A stretch of 64,000 bases of DNA from Blasia pusilla (taxonomy: Eukaryota; Marchantiophyta; Marchantiopsida; Blasiales). The translations under genes and the position numbers were made by a program. The notes under the pieces are model-generated. The model did no database searches, was not told the DNA's origin, and was given only the letters and a program-made list of their open reading frames with translations. Of the stretch, positions 9,620 through 21,259 are shown one piece after another. The number at the start of each line of letters is the position of its first letter. The first letter of the stretch is position 1. The stretch lies in the NCBI GenBank assembly GCA_050084515.1, contig CM114273.1, positions 21,204,001 through 21,268,000 on the forward strand, in the 5' to 3' direction.

Positions 9620-10939
9620 TTCATTCCTCCTGGAGGTCGTCACAAGCATGCCAAAGAATTTCACTTGTGGAGGCATGCCAACAAGACTAGGCAAGGGCAA
9701 TGCTACTGTCTGCAGCATCCCATATCTTCCTCACAAAAGGCATAACCAAAGGAAAGGGACCTTCGATTTACGAGCTCTATGTCGGGGCGGCTGTGAGATC
9801 TGGTGATGAGAAACTCTATGTGGAAGCCTTCAATCTGAGCATAGCAGAAACTCCCCTCCAACAAGATGTAAATATTAGTGGGGATATTCGTGGGCGTGTT
9901 TCAAGACGTCCCATACAGATGGTGGTAGAGCAGTCCAAAGTATCTTGAATTCAAACAAGTGAAGAGGCAACATCGAGGAACAAACCGAGTGATTGATTTG
10001 GATGAATAAATAACGCCGCCGAGATATTTAAAGACCCCGGATTGCTCCCAAACTCGAGTAGAAGTAACTTCTCCAAAATCAGTGAATGTTCTATTTCAAA
10101 AGTCCTAAATTGCTGGAAGTTTGCAACATCCAATCTCTAGGGTAGTTCAACAATATGGGATTCCGGTCATTTAGGTGGATTGCAACCTCAAAAGGTGGCA
10201 TATATCTCGAAGCAACCCTGGACGTGGACCCACTTGCAGGGCAGGATCTGATAGCATTAGGAGAGCATGCGGCACTTTTCTGAATGAGAACTGTACAAGG
10301 ATTGGACGACCACTGCCTGGCTTCTGGGGGCTCAAAACCTTTGATCGTTTCGCTAGTACCGGGGATCAATTTAAGTGCTTCTTTTGCCCAAATGAATCCT
10401 TTGCTTTTCGAAAGTCTTATCCGGCTGCCATTGGAGCTCAAGGGAATATCCCTATGATTTGGCCCATTGCTACAGGTACTAATTGCACTTAGGACGAAGT
10501 GGAAAATCTTACAAGTGTCGATTTCAGACTCATAGACAAAGGCAGTTCGGAGCATGTTCGCATTACTGAGACCTTTGTATTTCAAATTCAACCCAAGATT
10601 GATGTCAACATGTACTGAGAGAAGGTGGATGATCTCAATCCACTATTTTTGTTTGAGTATAGAAATGGGGTGAAGAGGAACAGAATGTGTAGGCCAACAG
10701 TGGAGAGAGCAAAGCGGATCGCATCAGATCGGGACGCAAATATGGAAATCATGGCCATAAAAGATGTTCAAAGTGGCAATGGAATAGGAAGAATGTATTG
10801 CGTCAGGAACAACATTGTCAATTCAAGTGTCATAGGGGTGTATGTGGTGCACATATGTTGCTTTCCTACATGTTCCAATAAGGCCTTTGTCCAAAGAGAG
10901 ACTAGTGAGAAAAGGTATTACCCTTGTAAGAACATGTAA
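9620..10939 (+). pseudogene. Cysteine-rich C-terminal part of the transposase gene, left fragment
   Basis: The reading frame, broken by frameshifts and stops (for example 9,946 and 10,491), parallels 51,960–53,222. Early on it shows HKHAKEFHLWRHANKT followed by QCYC, a His/Cys cluster. Later it shows RPTCRAG-like Cys residues, GRPLPGFWGLKTFD and CPNESFAF, the last resembling the C4 finger of topoisomerase/GRF type. The end is YVVHICCFPTC with KRYYPCKNM, another Cys cluster, stop at 10,937–10,939. Three zinc-binding clusters are suggested by spacing only. Family not recognised beyond 'transposon protein'. Confidence 0.5.
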
Positions 10940-11417
10940 AATGTGTTGCTTGTAGTTTTAAGATAGTCGAAGATAGGAGTAGGAATCCACCAACCAATTT
11001 TGTCCCTGAAAGAAGTGCGAAGTATTTTAAAAAAACCACTTTGAGGATGCAAAATGAGGTCTTAGATTGTACTTTCATTTGCCATAACCTTCACTATGAG
11101 CTTGAACTCTATTCAGCCAAGGGAAAATGATAGATTATATCCAGACCTTGGATAGAAAAAGTGATTTGTTCTACATTTGTGATTCCAATGATTTTTTAGT
11201 TTTAAAAATTTTGTGCAAGTTGCAACACGTCGGTTTCAGATGAGTTTCCAAAATAAGGAAGAGGAACAATAATTCTGTGGGAGTGACTAAGCACTGAGAA
11301 CAAAAGTGCAAAAAAATTCACACAAAAAATTTCCTCTCTTCAACCCAACGGAAATTCTCTTCAAATCATACGAAACTCTCTTCAAAAAAAATTATCTCTT
11401 TGGGTTGAAGGTAGTTT
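10940..11417 (+). other. 3' flank of the transposase arm
   Basis: AT-rich stretch with no open frame of note. Between 11,330 and 11,400 there are several CTCTTCAAA-type motifs in both orientations, like those near the opposite terminus (7,920–7,970 and 31,480–31,530). These look like subterminal repeats used by a transposase. Confidence 0.45.
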
Positions 11418-11447
11418 CCTCTCTTCCTCTCTTCCTCTCCTCTTACC
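11418..11447 (+). repeat. Terminal inverted repeat, transposase end
   Basis: Reads outward as the reverse complement GGTAAGAGGAGAGGAAGAGA, matching the methyltransferase end at 31,455–31,480 with a 2-base indel. To the right, gypsy protease sequence resumes within about 10 bp. Confidence 0.5.
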
Positions 11448-12322
11448 GCGCCTTGAGCTAAGGCACTCATCACCTGACTGCCATCCTAGTCTATATGACG
11501 CTAACTCCTCCCAATGATCCAGGGAAAACCCCATCAGGTATAATATTGCTCCACCAACTAAGACGTCATAGGACTTTGCATCAATCACTATCGCCTTGGC
11601 TCGTACTACGGACTCATGTGTAGGATGTCTTAGGTGAATCCTCACCACGACCTCATGTCGGGTGATAAATTCTGTGGTACTCACTATATCCAAGGATGTC
11701 TGTATCCGAAATGGACACTGCTCCACATTGGCTCTCGTCAAGCCCAATCCTCTGAATGGTGCTTTCCCCAACATCAGGGTTTCGCTCGAAAATCCAACAA
11801 GAAGCATTGCGGACTAAAAGCTCTACCTCCGCAACTCACCAACTGGAGGAACTCTCCCCGGTTATCCAGCAACACAATAACAAGAGAAGCCATGGCACGC
11901 TCTATCGCGGGACTAGCAGGCATCTCCGCCATCCTAGCAGCCGCAGCCTGCCATTAATCTGACGTAGATGGCCCGAGCATCCGTTCCAAGGGCACGTCCA
12001 TCACCTCCTCTGCAATCACCTCTGAACGTGATGGAGGAACTCCAACTCCACGCTCACATAGCGTAGCGGCCAGCCATAATACCTTGGCAGGCGTAGCTCC
12101 CAATGTCATAACATCGAAAGCAAAAATTAGCAGAGTTTGGTACATCATCGTGGCGGCTCCCAACATCGTACTCGACACATGCTCCTCTTGAGCATCAGCA
12201 ATGGGAGTTATCGCACTCGTTTCTCCCATTGCCCTCCGTGTCTGCATACCAATAACATCACAAACTCTCCAGGAACTCACATCAAGATCCATCGATGGAG
12301 TCCTCATTGCCTCAGACAACAT
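11448..12322 (-). pseudogene. Gypsy aspartic protease region
   Basis: The frame contains DVMTLGATPAKVLWLAATLC, a stretch found in all copies of this family, and then a protease-like segment ending SYDVLVGGAILYLMGF. The catalytic Asp region is degraded: the nested copy has LLDSGAQPLMLGKAAF where this one has a shorter SSETLMLGKAPFRGLG. The 21,260–22,005 and 56,684–56,997 segments are its homologues. Confidence 0.55.
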
Positions 12323-12879
12323 GAAACACTGAGGAAGCCTGGTCTGTTTCTTGGCTTTCTCCCGCTATGGATCCAACTTTGCGGGTGCTCCACACGTCAC
12401 AATTGCGGCGGCCTTCATCTGGGCAACCCCGCACATCCAACCAGGATCCTTCATATCTCAGGCTGCTCCATATGATGTCGATGCCACAGATCTGGCATCG
12501 GGTAACCTCGATGCCATAGCGGAAATCTGCTATTGTAGCAGTTGTATCTGAGCAGCCATCCCAACCTCACATCCGGCGTCTCCCTCAACGCGTCTAGATG
12601 GTGGGACTCTACCTCCTCCACAGGAAACTCCACCACCCTGTCGGGCAAGTCAAGCTCCTCGTACCCCAATAGGTTCACCTGGTGTACGACCTCTAGGCCC
12701 ATCCGGACCGGCTACTCGCTCTGGTGCCCTCTCTAGCCCTCGGTCCAGACGTAACTCAGGGTGAAACACCTGGCGCGTGTGTGACCATACCTTTGAAAAT
12801 AGTCACACTGATAACCTCCAAGTGCAGCATCATCTCCTCCTCCATGCTAAGGCATACGTCCATGACCCCGATGAGTGCA

Positions 12880-12960
12880 ATCATGCTGATGATGGGCTCC
12901 ACCACATGACCAACAAGTAATCATAGGCGGTTGTTGTTGAACCGCATATGAAGGTGCAGG
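12880..12960 (-). other. Degenerate gag zinc knuckle
   Basis: Minus-strand reading gives CDYFQRYGHTRARCF, a CCHC-like box in which the second Cys has become Phe. The intact form in the nested element is CDHCGRLGHPRERC (39,351–39,605). Confidence 0.4.
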
Positions 12961-13073
12961 TCTATGTGGCACGGCCATCCCGATATCCTCCCTGAGCTCG
13001 TGATGCCACAGTCAACCTATCTCGGAGTCCACGTTGCTACGCTGGTGGTGCAGGCAATCATGACTGCTCTTTC

Positions 13074-13970
13074 CTAGAACCCATGGTGGCTACGCTCTCC
13101 TACGCCATGTTGCGCACGCACCCGTGTCCGTAGGGTCTGGTCCAACATCGCGTACCATGAATGGATAGCATGAGCCTCTCTCATCCCTTGAGTGACGTTG
13201 ATCAGTCGGCACAAGCGAGGGTAAGCCTCACGCAAACTCTCACTCGGGCGCCTCTGGAAGTCGTGGATGCTCCTCAACTTCTCTGTCCGTATCCCCTTGT
13301 AGCTCGCTCTGAACTCAACGAAGAACTCAACCACGGGGTTGAACCTGGAATGAACCCGACTAGATGATGCAACTGCTCTACTGCAAGTGATCCCTCCTAA
13401 AACATCACTAGTGGAATAGGAAGTTGCCTCTCCTGACTACTCCTCCTCATCTGGGAACGACTCCATCCATGACACATAGTGTGGGTAATACTAGAGTCGC
13501 AATGCCTCAATCTCATGGGCATATCTGTGGGAGAACTCATGATAATCGTCCATGGATGCCCCCTCTAAATGTTGGAACATACCCTTGCATGTTGTAAACG
13601 GGTTGAACTCTCTAGAGATCCTAGCCCACTATGAGTCACACCAAATCCTAAACTCCTCAATGAAGTCGTGTAGCTCTATAGTGCCTACAACATCCAAAAA
13701 CCTACGCGGTCCTCTACCCCGGTCGTCCATTACATACGCCCAACTGGTAGGATCACTCAATCTATATAGTGGATCACTAACACACTCCTCTACACGCTCC
13801 CCCTCGTTTAAAGATGACACAGAAGGAGATTGAGGTGGTCTCTCACGTGGAGACCCTCGAAACCTTCCACCACTATCTCGCCTCTCAAAATCCCAAAAGG
13901 ATCCTCGTGCCCCTCTCACACGAGCACTCACAATCTCGTGAGTAATCCCTCGATCACTCAAACTAAACAT
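13074..13970 (-). pseudogene. Gypsy gag remnant
   Basis: Shows the family's gag signature: RRFLDVVGTIELHDFIEEF near 13,650–13,710, then MFQHLEGASMDDYHEF near 13,540–13,590, and EFRASYKGIRTEKLRSI near 13,260. Stops break it into pieces. These motifs are also found at 40,654–39,824 and 54,900–55,790. Capsid-like role by homology. Confidence 0.65.
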
Positions 13971-14029
13971 GCAGCACTCAATCTACACTCTCTCACTGAG
14001 ACGTGTGTTGTGCGGCAATGAGCGGTGTG

Positions 14030-15560
14030 GTCAGAAAAATCAACTTATCTAACGTCTCATCGACAAACCATCATCAACTCTAGACATCCCACATAAGTCT
14101 ATGTCCCCTAAACCCATACATCATCGATGCTCTCAGCATCAGCACAAAACCCCATATCCCATATAACTTTCCAATACCCGGAAATCCCTCACACGTGTAG
14201 GGTAAGAGATCAGAATTGGTAACTTGACAATAATATCGATGTCGCTCCTCGATAACTCGAAATCTCGACCCCAACTCAGTCGTGAAGATAACTCCTCCAA
14301 TCAGTAAGTTGTACTCCTCTCGTACTGACGCTGCTCAAACCCCCTCAATATGCGATGCAGATCCAAGGGTACAATGCGGCACTCGCGGCACGGAACGATT
14401 ATACAATGGCACAACACTCGATAATGGGATGCGGCACTCCGTGACATACCCTCCTTAATCACCAATATACACGCTCTACTCCTAAGTGAAGGAGCGGCTC
14501 CACGATCGAGACGGTGTGATGCGGCCACCACCGGCACAACGCGGCAATCGGCGGCGTGTTGCAGCTACGGGCGTCATGGCACAGTACTCGATCGTCATTG
14601 AGCCGCTACCGATCACAGCATAGCATAATGAAATGAAAACTCAAACACCATAACCCGAGGTCACCTGCCATCACTTGTTGATGATGAAAATGCGATGACG
14701 GGGGCGCCACAACAAAGTACGTGGTGGCGGCGCAAGTTAGAGAATCAACGGTCGTCATGGAACATCCTCCACTCCGTAATTGTGACAATGATAACCAACT
14801 ACGGACAACGGCCAAACACGGCTCTGAGCGGCGGTCGACGGTTGAAGGTCAAAGGCGGACCGCGACCATGGACCGTTGACGGTGACGATGACAGTGGACC
14901 ATTGACGGCCGAACGTCGACGATGACGATGGATCGTTGACTATGGGCCATCGGCGGTAACAGTGGATTGTCGACGGTAGAATATTGATGGTGACGGTTGA
15001 CTGTTGAGGGCGGACCATTGAAGGCGACGGCCGCCGCCGCCGCGGGGGCTGGTTTAGGGTTTGAACAATTTTACCCTAAAAATTGCTTAACAATGGCAAT
15101 TTTGCAAAATCGGCCATTATATTTTTTTGCAGCTCCAAATCACTCGTTGTCTATTGCACAGTGTGCAGAACTTCACGATCTATGATGTAAAAAAAAAATT
15201 TTGGAATCGTACCTTCCAATAAAAACTGACGGGGATTGTTGTAAATCCCAACGTCTGTTCTCCTACATAAATTTTGGCAGCGCTTCTGCACTGATTTTTC
15301 CTGATAAAAATATAAAACTTGTGAAAATACAAGTCAGAAAGCTACATGGTGTTCCCGAAGGCACCGGCATGTGAAAACCCGCCCCCATACTCAATCCCTA
15401 TCAAAAATTGGGCAGCGCTTCCACGCGCCACTCTCTCACATAAAAAATCGGCACACAAACGTCAAAACATCGTGGCTCTTGCTCCCTTAAGCACTCCCAT
15501 GAGCCATGAAGCGGGGAACATGGTCACCAACCTGCACCTAATATCGAACAACTAGTGAGC
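14030..15560 (-). other. Gypsy leader region with GC-rich degenerate repeats
   Basis: No coding frame is supported. From about 14,700 to 15,060 the sequence is GC-rich and made of loosely repeated units of the GACGGTGACGATGACAGTGG type, ending in a (GCC)n-like run at 15,030–15,042. This probably is non-coding leader between the 5' LTR and gag. Confidence 0.45.
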
Positions 15561-16040
15561 TCCCCCATGAAGCTCTCTCATCCTCTCATTCTCTCGTTGT
15601 AAAATAAGGTGAAATCTCTTTCAAAAACGATGGCTCTCACATGTGTGCACTCTCACATGTCTCTCTCAATGTCAAACCAAACCCACTCTCCTAATGAGAG
15701 GCTTGGGTTACACTCACAAGGCAAGGGATTATAACTCCACCGCCTCGTGCCAAGATGGTCAACAAAGAGAGAATGAACTCTCGAGCTCTCTCTCCTAGAG
15801 GTATACCCTTCCCTTCTACCAAGGAGAGAGCTTGGTAGAAGGGAAGGGTATACCTATGCACTTGGAAGCATAGGTAACCTATGCTTCCAAATCACCTTCT
15901 TGGTTCTTGACATGATGTAGGAGGTCAAGGGTCACTTCACAGAATAGAAAGTTGACCATATACCCAAACTAGTACTTACCTAAAATAGCAAATTTCTCAA
16001 TATGGCTCCAAATGAGCCGAAACGAAGGGGAAACCTGCTC
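15560..16040 (-). repeat. Gypsy LTR (minus) with inserted foldbacks
   Basis: The reverse complement matches the LTR-like tail at 17,640–18,000 and 29,745–29,960, including CGTTTCGGCTCATTTGGAGC and the CCCAAGCCTCTCATTAG stretch. Two perfect inverted repeats interrupt it: arms 15,799–15,823 and 15,831–15,855 (25 bp, 7-base loop), and a 29-base palindrome at 15,862–15,890. Borders are approximate. Confidence 0.55.
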
Positions 16041-16051
16041 TCTCATATTTA

Positions 16052-17075
16052 TTGGGGCCTCAACATCCTGAGCCTGTCCTCCACTACTTGCAAAGGACGT
16101 CTTCTAGATCTCACCGATCTATCCTTAAATCGGTGAGATCTAGAAGGTTATATATCCTTAAAGACGTCCGAGTATCATTCAATACTCCGACTCAACAGTT
16201 GCATCCACTTCCGATCATAAGTTTAGGTTATAGATGGAGTTTGGATTTTGCAAGATGTTTACCTTTGACGGAGCGCGATAGTCGTTATGTGTTGTGATGG
16301 TTGAGCACTTCTCGAAGTGGATAGAGTTGGTTGCATTGCCTAACAAAGCAAGTGAGGGGGTAGCGTATGCCTTCCTAGATCAAGTGCTGAGTCATTACGA
16401 TGCACCAGTTGAGGTGTTGGCAAACCAAGATACATAGTTTCGCGAGGAGTTTCAAATGTGATCAGGCGCTAATCAACCACCGTATCACTTTGCGGGATCA
16501 TCCTAAGGCGGATGGACCAGCGGCTTGCTGAGAGGTCGCTTAGGAGATTGGAACCTTCAATTTCTGTGCTTGGCGATGAGATATAGATTTGGCAGGCAAG
16601 CATCCTTAGCGTCTTTCTCACCGTGCTTGATTCTTTATGGTGGAGAGTCAGATTCACTGGCGGCCATTCGTCGAGATGTTGGTGAGGTGTTGAACCATAA
16701 TGACCCTGATGTATGGATGCGAGCATGTTCTCAGAGGGCTGAGTTATTTTGGAGAGTGATGCCCATGGCGTTTGAGAACTTTGCAATTGTGCAGCACCGG
16801 GTAACATTGAGGTATGTGACTACTCGGGGAGGTGGTTATCAACCTACTCTCCGAAGATTTCATCAGGGAGACTATGTCTACTTGCAGTAGACGACACCCA
16901 TGATAATGGATGTGATTGCATGGCGCACAATATTTAGAGTGCGTGAGGTTTTGCCATATAGTGTTCTCTTATTGGAGGGACATGATGGTATGGTTTGGAA
17001 GGACTATGTGCGTAAATGTGCGCCATGTCACCTTCCTAATATTGATGGTACACATGATTCAAACTTAGCAGTAGT
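16052..17075 (+). pseudogene. Gypsy integrase remnant
   Basis: Starts within the zinc-binding region and continues to the core: VSFNTPTQQLHPLPIISLGY, then SLDFARCLPLTERDSRYVL with the first catalytic Asp. Stops and indels follow, but VRGFPC-terminal text such as RVREVLPYSVLLLEGHDG and CAPCHLPNIDG is clear. An 18-bp foldback (16,101–16,118 with 16,129–16,146) interrupts the frame. Confidence 0.55.
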
Positions 17076-17079
17076 TCCT

Positions 17080-17226
17080 ATAAGCTTGCGATGTATGTTG
17101 TGTGGTTCCGCTCATGGTGCAGCCACAATGCTAGTTTGTGATGGATGTTCGAGAGGGTGGCATTTGATATCTCTGACGCCACCTCTCGCTAGGGTTCCTC
17201 GGGGACGATGGATGTACATAGAGTAG
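17080..17226 (+). pseudogene. PHD finger fused to gypsy integrase C terminus
   Basis: The open frame reads LRCMLCGSAHGAATMLVCDG followed by CSRGWHLISLTPPLARVP and GRWMYIE. The Cys-x2-Cys, Cys-x2-Cys, Trp-His and PPL...P.G.W features are those of a PHD finger. The Cys after the His has become Ser/Ile and the last Cys pair is lost, so it is damaged. PHD fingers read histone H3 tails. It sits where chromoviruses carry a chromodomain, so it may guide integration to particular chromatin (inference). Homologues: 33,545–33,690 and a deleted remnant at 29,250–29,319. Confidence 0.7.
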
Positions 17227-17386
17227 ATAGTTCTAGATTCTGGCTTGTGTTTGTGACATGGATGACAAGAAGGCGACTAACGATGGGGCCATATTAGCAC
17301 CCGAACTTTTTGCTCTTAGCGTCCGAGAGATGTATGTCATGGTAGGTAGGGATAGATAGCTATGTGGAGTTAGAGGGACCTAATCG

Positions 17387-18030
17387 CCAACTAGGGAGGC
17401 GATTGGAGATATTTTGGTACTTCTCGTCTCCTTGTGTATATTCCATGAGTTAGCATGGGATCGTACGCGTTTGTGTGTATGTTCGGTGATAGTGATGTAT
17501 GTTGTGTAGTGATGTGTATGCGCACGACAGTTGTCGCGTATTTTAGGATAGATCAGTGAGATGTAATAGAGCGCATTCGGAGATATTGGAAGATAGTCTC
17601 AGGGGGGCGAGGATGACCTGCTAAGGCCACGGGTAACCTACTAGAGCAGATTTCCCATACGTTTCGGCTCATATGGAGCCATATCGGCGAACTTGTTATT
17701 TTAGGTACGTCACTATTTTTTGTATAATTGACTTTACACTGTGGAAAGTGGGATTTGACCCGCTACAGCATGTCAAGAGCCAAGGAGATGACCTACAAGC
17801 ATAGGTTATCGTGGAGAGGGCTTGGGAGAGGGAAGGGGTTATACCTCCAAGAGAGAAAGACCTTAAGAGCTCATTCTCTCTTTGTTGAACCTCTTGGCAT
17901 GAGACAGCGGATCTATGGTCTTCCTTGCCTTTTGTGTGTGTAACCCAAGCCTCTCATTAGAAGAGTGGTTTTGGTTTGACATGAGAGAGAGGGCACACCA
18001 TGGAGAGCTTGGTGTGAGATGTTGAGAGAT
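17387..18030 (+). repeat. Gypsy polypurine tract and 3' LTR
   Basis: AGGGAGGCGA at 17,387 is a likely plus-strand priming site; the LTR follows and resembles 29,500–29,960. It contains GTGTATGCGCACGACAGTTG, related to the LTR end of the nested family. Borders are approximate. Confidence 0.5.
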
Positions 18031-18096
18031 ATTACATTTATTTCATTGGAGATATTACATTTATTTTATTAGAGATATTACATTGATTTTATTGGA
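18026..18096. repeat. Three tandem copies of a ~25-bp AT-rich unit
   Basis: AGATATTACATTTATTTCAT-type unit, three times, next to the LTR end. Confidence 0.7.
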
Positions 18097-18177
18097 ATAA
18101 GCGCAAAAGGCATTCAAGAGATGAGTGAGAAGGTAGAATCGATAGAAAAATAGAGTGCACCTAAAGATCAAACTCAA

Positions 18178-18760
18178 TTGAAGAGTAATCCAGGATTAAC
18201 AGGATTCTATCGAACATTTGTCAAAGGTTTTACTCAAATTGCACAATCCTTGATAGTTTTACTAGGCAAAGGACAAAAATGGAATTGGGGCACATCACAA
18301 GAGATTGCTTTTCAATCATTAACAGATGCCTTGATCAAAGCTCTTATTTTGCAGTGGTATGATCTTAATCAACCCAACAAGTTGGCCCCAAATGCTTTAG
18401 GTATTAACATTGGAGGAATACTATAACAAGAATGGGAGGTTGGATGGCATCATATTGCCATCTTTTCTCGCAAGCTATTGCGAGCGGAGCAAAACTATCA
18501 TACAATTGAGCGAGAAAATCTTGCTATTGTATTGGAAACCAAGGATTGGAAATATTACTTGGGCGGTAAGGAGTTTATGGTGGAGACTGATCACAAGCCT
18601 TTGGTCTACTTAGAGTCCCAAAAGGAGTTCTCCAAACGCCAAACTCGATGGGCACATTGGCAAAAAAATTCACCATAAAATTGTCTACGTGGAAAGAAAG
18701 AAGCAATTGGCGGACGCCTTGACTCGTATAGCACAGATGAATACCATGTCTAAAGTGGAG
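18178..18760 (+). pseudogene. Chromovirus reverse transcriptase end and RNase H
   Basis: Begins NPGLTGFYRTFVKGFTQIAQ, the end of a Ty3/gypsy reverse transcriptase, and continues through RNase H (LLRAEQNYHTIERENLAIVL, then VETDHKPLVYLESQKEFSKR). Stops at 18,424 and 18,676 and frame changes show decay. The upstream half is missing. It belongs to a different gypsy lineage from the PHD-bearing elements. Confidence 0.7.
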
Positions 18761-18784
18761 ATTCACTCTGGTTAGTGGAAAAAG

Positions 18785-19663
18785 TTGTCCAAAGCCACAA
18801 AGGAGGATGAAGAAATTGTAGTTGCTATTCATGCTAACAAAGTACACAAGGTTGAAGTATTGATTTTCCATAAATGCAAAGTATGGATCCCACAAGATCC
18901 ACAATTACGCACTCAAGTATTATTTGAAGCTTACGACATAGTCATTGCAGGTTATATGGGAAATGAAAAAACCTTGGAGGGATTACAACGGGCATACTAT
19001 TGGCCGAAAATGAAAGAAGATGTTGACGTATATGTAAGGAGTTGTATGATTTATCAACAAATCAATGTTAGTAACACAAAACCAACATGATTGTTACAAC
19101 CCATCCCAACACCTCAAAAATATTGGGAATAAGTTATTATGGATCTTGTTTCTAAGCTACCACGTATAATCACAGGATATGACTCTAATGTAGTCTTTGT
19201 GGATAGATTAAGCAAGATGACACACATTTGTTCGACCAAGAAGACTATCACTCAATCAAAGTTGGCTAGGATCTACATCGAGACAGTCTTTTTCTACCAT
19301 GGTCTTCCTAAAGTGCTTATCACTAATAGGGAAACCCATTTCACGAGTTTATTTTGGAAGGCTTTATCTAGATTACTCTAAACTAAACTGACCATGTCTA
19401 TAACTTATCACCCTCAAACTGATGGACAAATTGAAAGAGCCAATCCTACCATTGAGGACATGCTACGCGCCTTACTATTGGAGGATTATCAAGGATGGGA
19501 CTCATTGTTACCCTTATTAGAGTTCTCATACAATAACTCCATGAACTCTTCCACTAAGGCAACACCGTTTTTTAAAATGCACGGCAAACATCCCTTAATT
19601 CCTTCTAGTCTCACTCGAATAGGGAAAACTCTGGGGAAAACCTACAAAGATAGTTGTAGTTAA
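18785..19663 (+). pseudogene. Chromovirus integrase
   Basis: The zinc-binding region (GLQRAYYWPKMKEDVDVYVR and a Cys-rich tail) is followed by the core at 19,139. The first catalytic Asp lies in the MDLVSKLP region, the second is replaced by Asn in LITNRETHF, and the Glu is in TYHPQTDGQIERAN. Stops at 19,088 and 19,379 split it. The Asp-to-Asn change alone would remove activity. Confidence 0.7.
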
Positions 19664-19984
19664 TGAGTTTGTAAACCAGATTCACGAAGGGGTTCAACTT
19701 GGTAAGAAGAAGCTCGCTATTGCCTAAAATCAACAAAAACAACATGGAGATGCTCATTGTCGAGATGTCAAGTTTTTTGAAGGGGACAAGGTTTGATTTG
19801 CAACAACCAATTTATCATTAATAATAAGTCGTAAGCTTAATCCTCCCTATATTGGGCCTTTCACTATCCTACAAAAAGTGGGCGCTGCGGCGTATAAGCT
19901 AGACCTACCGATGCTTATAAAAATCCATCATGTGTTTCATGTCTCTCTTCTTAGACCATTTATTCACTCCCTAAGAGATTTGAG

Positions 19985-20225
19985 GATAATATTCTCCCTC
20001 CACCACTACCTCAAATAGTTTAAGATCATGAAAATTTTGAAGTGGAATGTATCTTAAAGAAATGCACTCGGGGAGCTTATCACCAACGAGTTGAATACTT
20101 GGTCCAATGGAAATGACATCCATTATTTTAGGCCACATAAGAATCCTCATCCAACTTGGCCAATGCACCTTTGATAGTACAAGAGGTTGAAAGTTCTCAC
20201 AATGAGGACGTTGTGTCTTAAATGG
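19985..20225 (+). pseudogene. Chromodomain of a chromovirus
   Basis: Plus-strand reading gives ENFEVECILKKCTRGAYHQR, then VEYLVQWK, then a stop, then SSNLANAP. This is the chromodomain pattern (F-E-V-E-x-I-L ... EYLVKWK ... E-x-S-N-L) at the integrase C terminus of chromoviruses, which bind histone marks. Three stops are present. Confidence 0.65.
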
Positions 20226-20239
20226 GAGGAGGTTTGTAA

Positions 20240-21060
20240 CCATTCTTTGTTAGTCTTAGTTAAATTAGAATCTATGACATACAACACATAAGTGCGAATC
20301 AACCAAACAAAAAAGACAAGATAAATGAGATAAAGGTGAGAGTGGGACCATAAGTTGGTGAAAAGTAAGGATGAGGTTGAGATAAAGATAAGAGTGGGGC
20401 CATCGGTTGGTAAAAAGGAAGATAAGGATAAGATTGGGAAAGATGAGATAGGGACATAAGAATCCAAAGGATATTTTCTCATGCTACGAGAGTAAGACAC
20501 ATGGCATAAGGATATGTAGAGCTAATTTGTCTTCATTGTACCTATCTCTAAGTATATAAAGGAAGAGAAGAGGCATCGGTGGGTTTCTACCTTTGAGCAA
20601 CTCTAGAGTGATTTTGTGAGTAAGAGAGTTACATATTCCACTCTCGTAGGAAGAGCAAGCAAGTCCAATGCCCTCCACTCAAGAGTGATATGAGAAACTC
20701 AAAAAATGAAGAAGAAAGTAATGAATCCTTGAAGGTCCCTCCTCTTTATATACTCACAAGAGATCTACAAGAGTCCAAAATATGAGGCTAATATTATCTT
20801 GTGCCACATGGCTTCCTCTCAAGGCTTAGAGAATCCCATTTTGATACAAAAAGATTATGTGTTATCTTCTCCAAAATATCCTCATCAACTCACTTCATAT
20901 CCTTCAAACTACCCCAACTACCATAACCATCAACCAAGATTACTTTTCTTTTTCTTTCAATAATACACCAACCCCACTACTTTACTTTTATACACCCATG
21001 TCATACGGAGCAACTAGAGACATGAAAGATATTAGTTGGATGTGCGGGGCTGCATAGAGG
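20240..21060. repeat. Dispersed repeat; no gene seen
   Basis: The part at 20,640–21,005 is a direct copy of 23,990–24,350 (shared AAGAGTGATATGAGA/AAGAGTAACACGAGA start, CTCCTCTTTAT, TTGTGCCACATG and the AACCCCACTACTTTACTTTT end). At about 20,327–20,430 a ~52-bp unit starting GAGATAAAG occurs twice. It follows the chromovirus chromodomain and may include that element's LTR. Confidence 0.5.
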
Positions 21061-21259
21061 CATGTGGATGTGGAGGCAGCCGTTGTTGTTACTTGTGGAG
21101 CAATTATAGAGTTGGATCCGCAAAGAGGGGAATCCAAGAAATAGACCAGTTTTCCTTATTTTTTCAGATTGTTCGAGGCGACGAGGACCCCATTAAGGAG
21201 TCATGATCAGAGTTTCCGAGGGGTTGATTTTATTGGTGTGTAGGCACGGAGGGTGAAGG

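Larger units (their letters stand above)
9310..11447 (+). mobile_element. Transposase-arm fragment of the ParB/methyltransferase transposon
   Basis: This segment matches 51,590–53,222 of the right copy and then runs on to the element terminus, which the right copy has lost. It starts inside the palindrome-bearing intron and ends at the terminal repeat 11,418–11,447. The element abuts gypsy protease sequence on the right, so it probably inserted there or was joined by rearrangement. Orientation relative to the left methyltransferase arm is wrong for one element, so it belongs to a different copy. Confidence 0.7.
11448..16040 (-). mobile_element. Ty3/gypsy remnant (gag, protease, leader, 5' LTR), minus strand
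   Basis: Read on the minus strand, the order is LTR (16,040–15,560), leader (15,560–14,030), gag (13,970–13,074), zinc knuckle and protease (12,950–11,448). It belongs to the same broad family as the elements at 21,060, 33,000–42,000 and 53,223. Everything downstream of the protease is missing because the DNA-transposon terminus begins at 11,447. Stops and frameshifts are frequent. Confidence 0.7.
16041..18030 (+). mobile_element. Ty3/gypsy 3' fragment (integrase, PHD finger, 3' LTR), plus strand
   Basis: Plus-strand remnant facing away from the minus-strand gypsy to its left. It keeps the integrase core and C terminus, a PHD finger and a purine tract (about 17,387–17,399) followed by LTR. 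The 5' part is lost. It lines up with 28,300–29,960. Confidence 0.65.
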
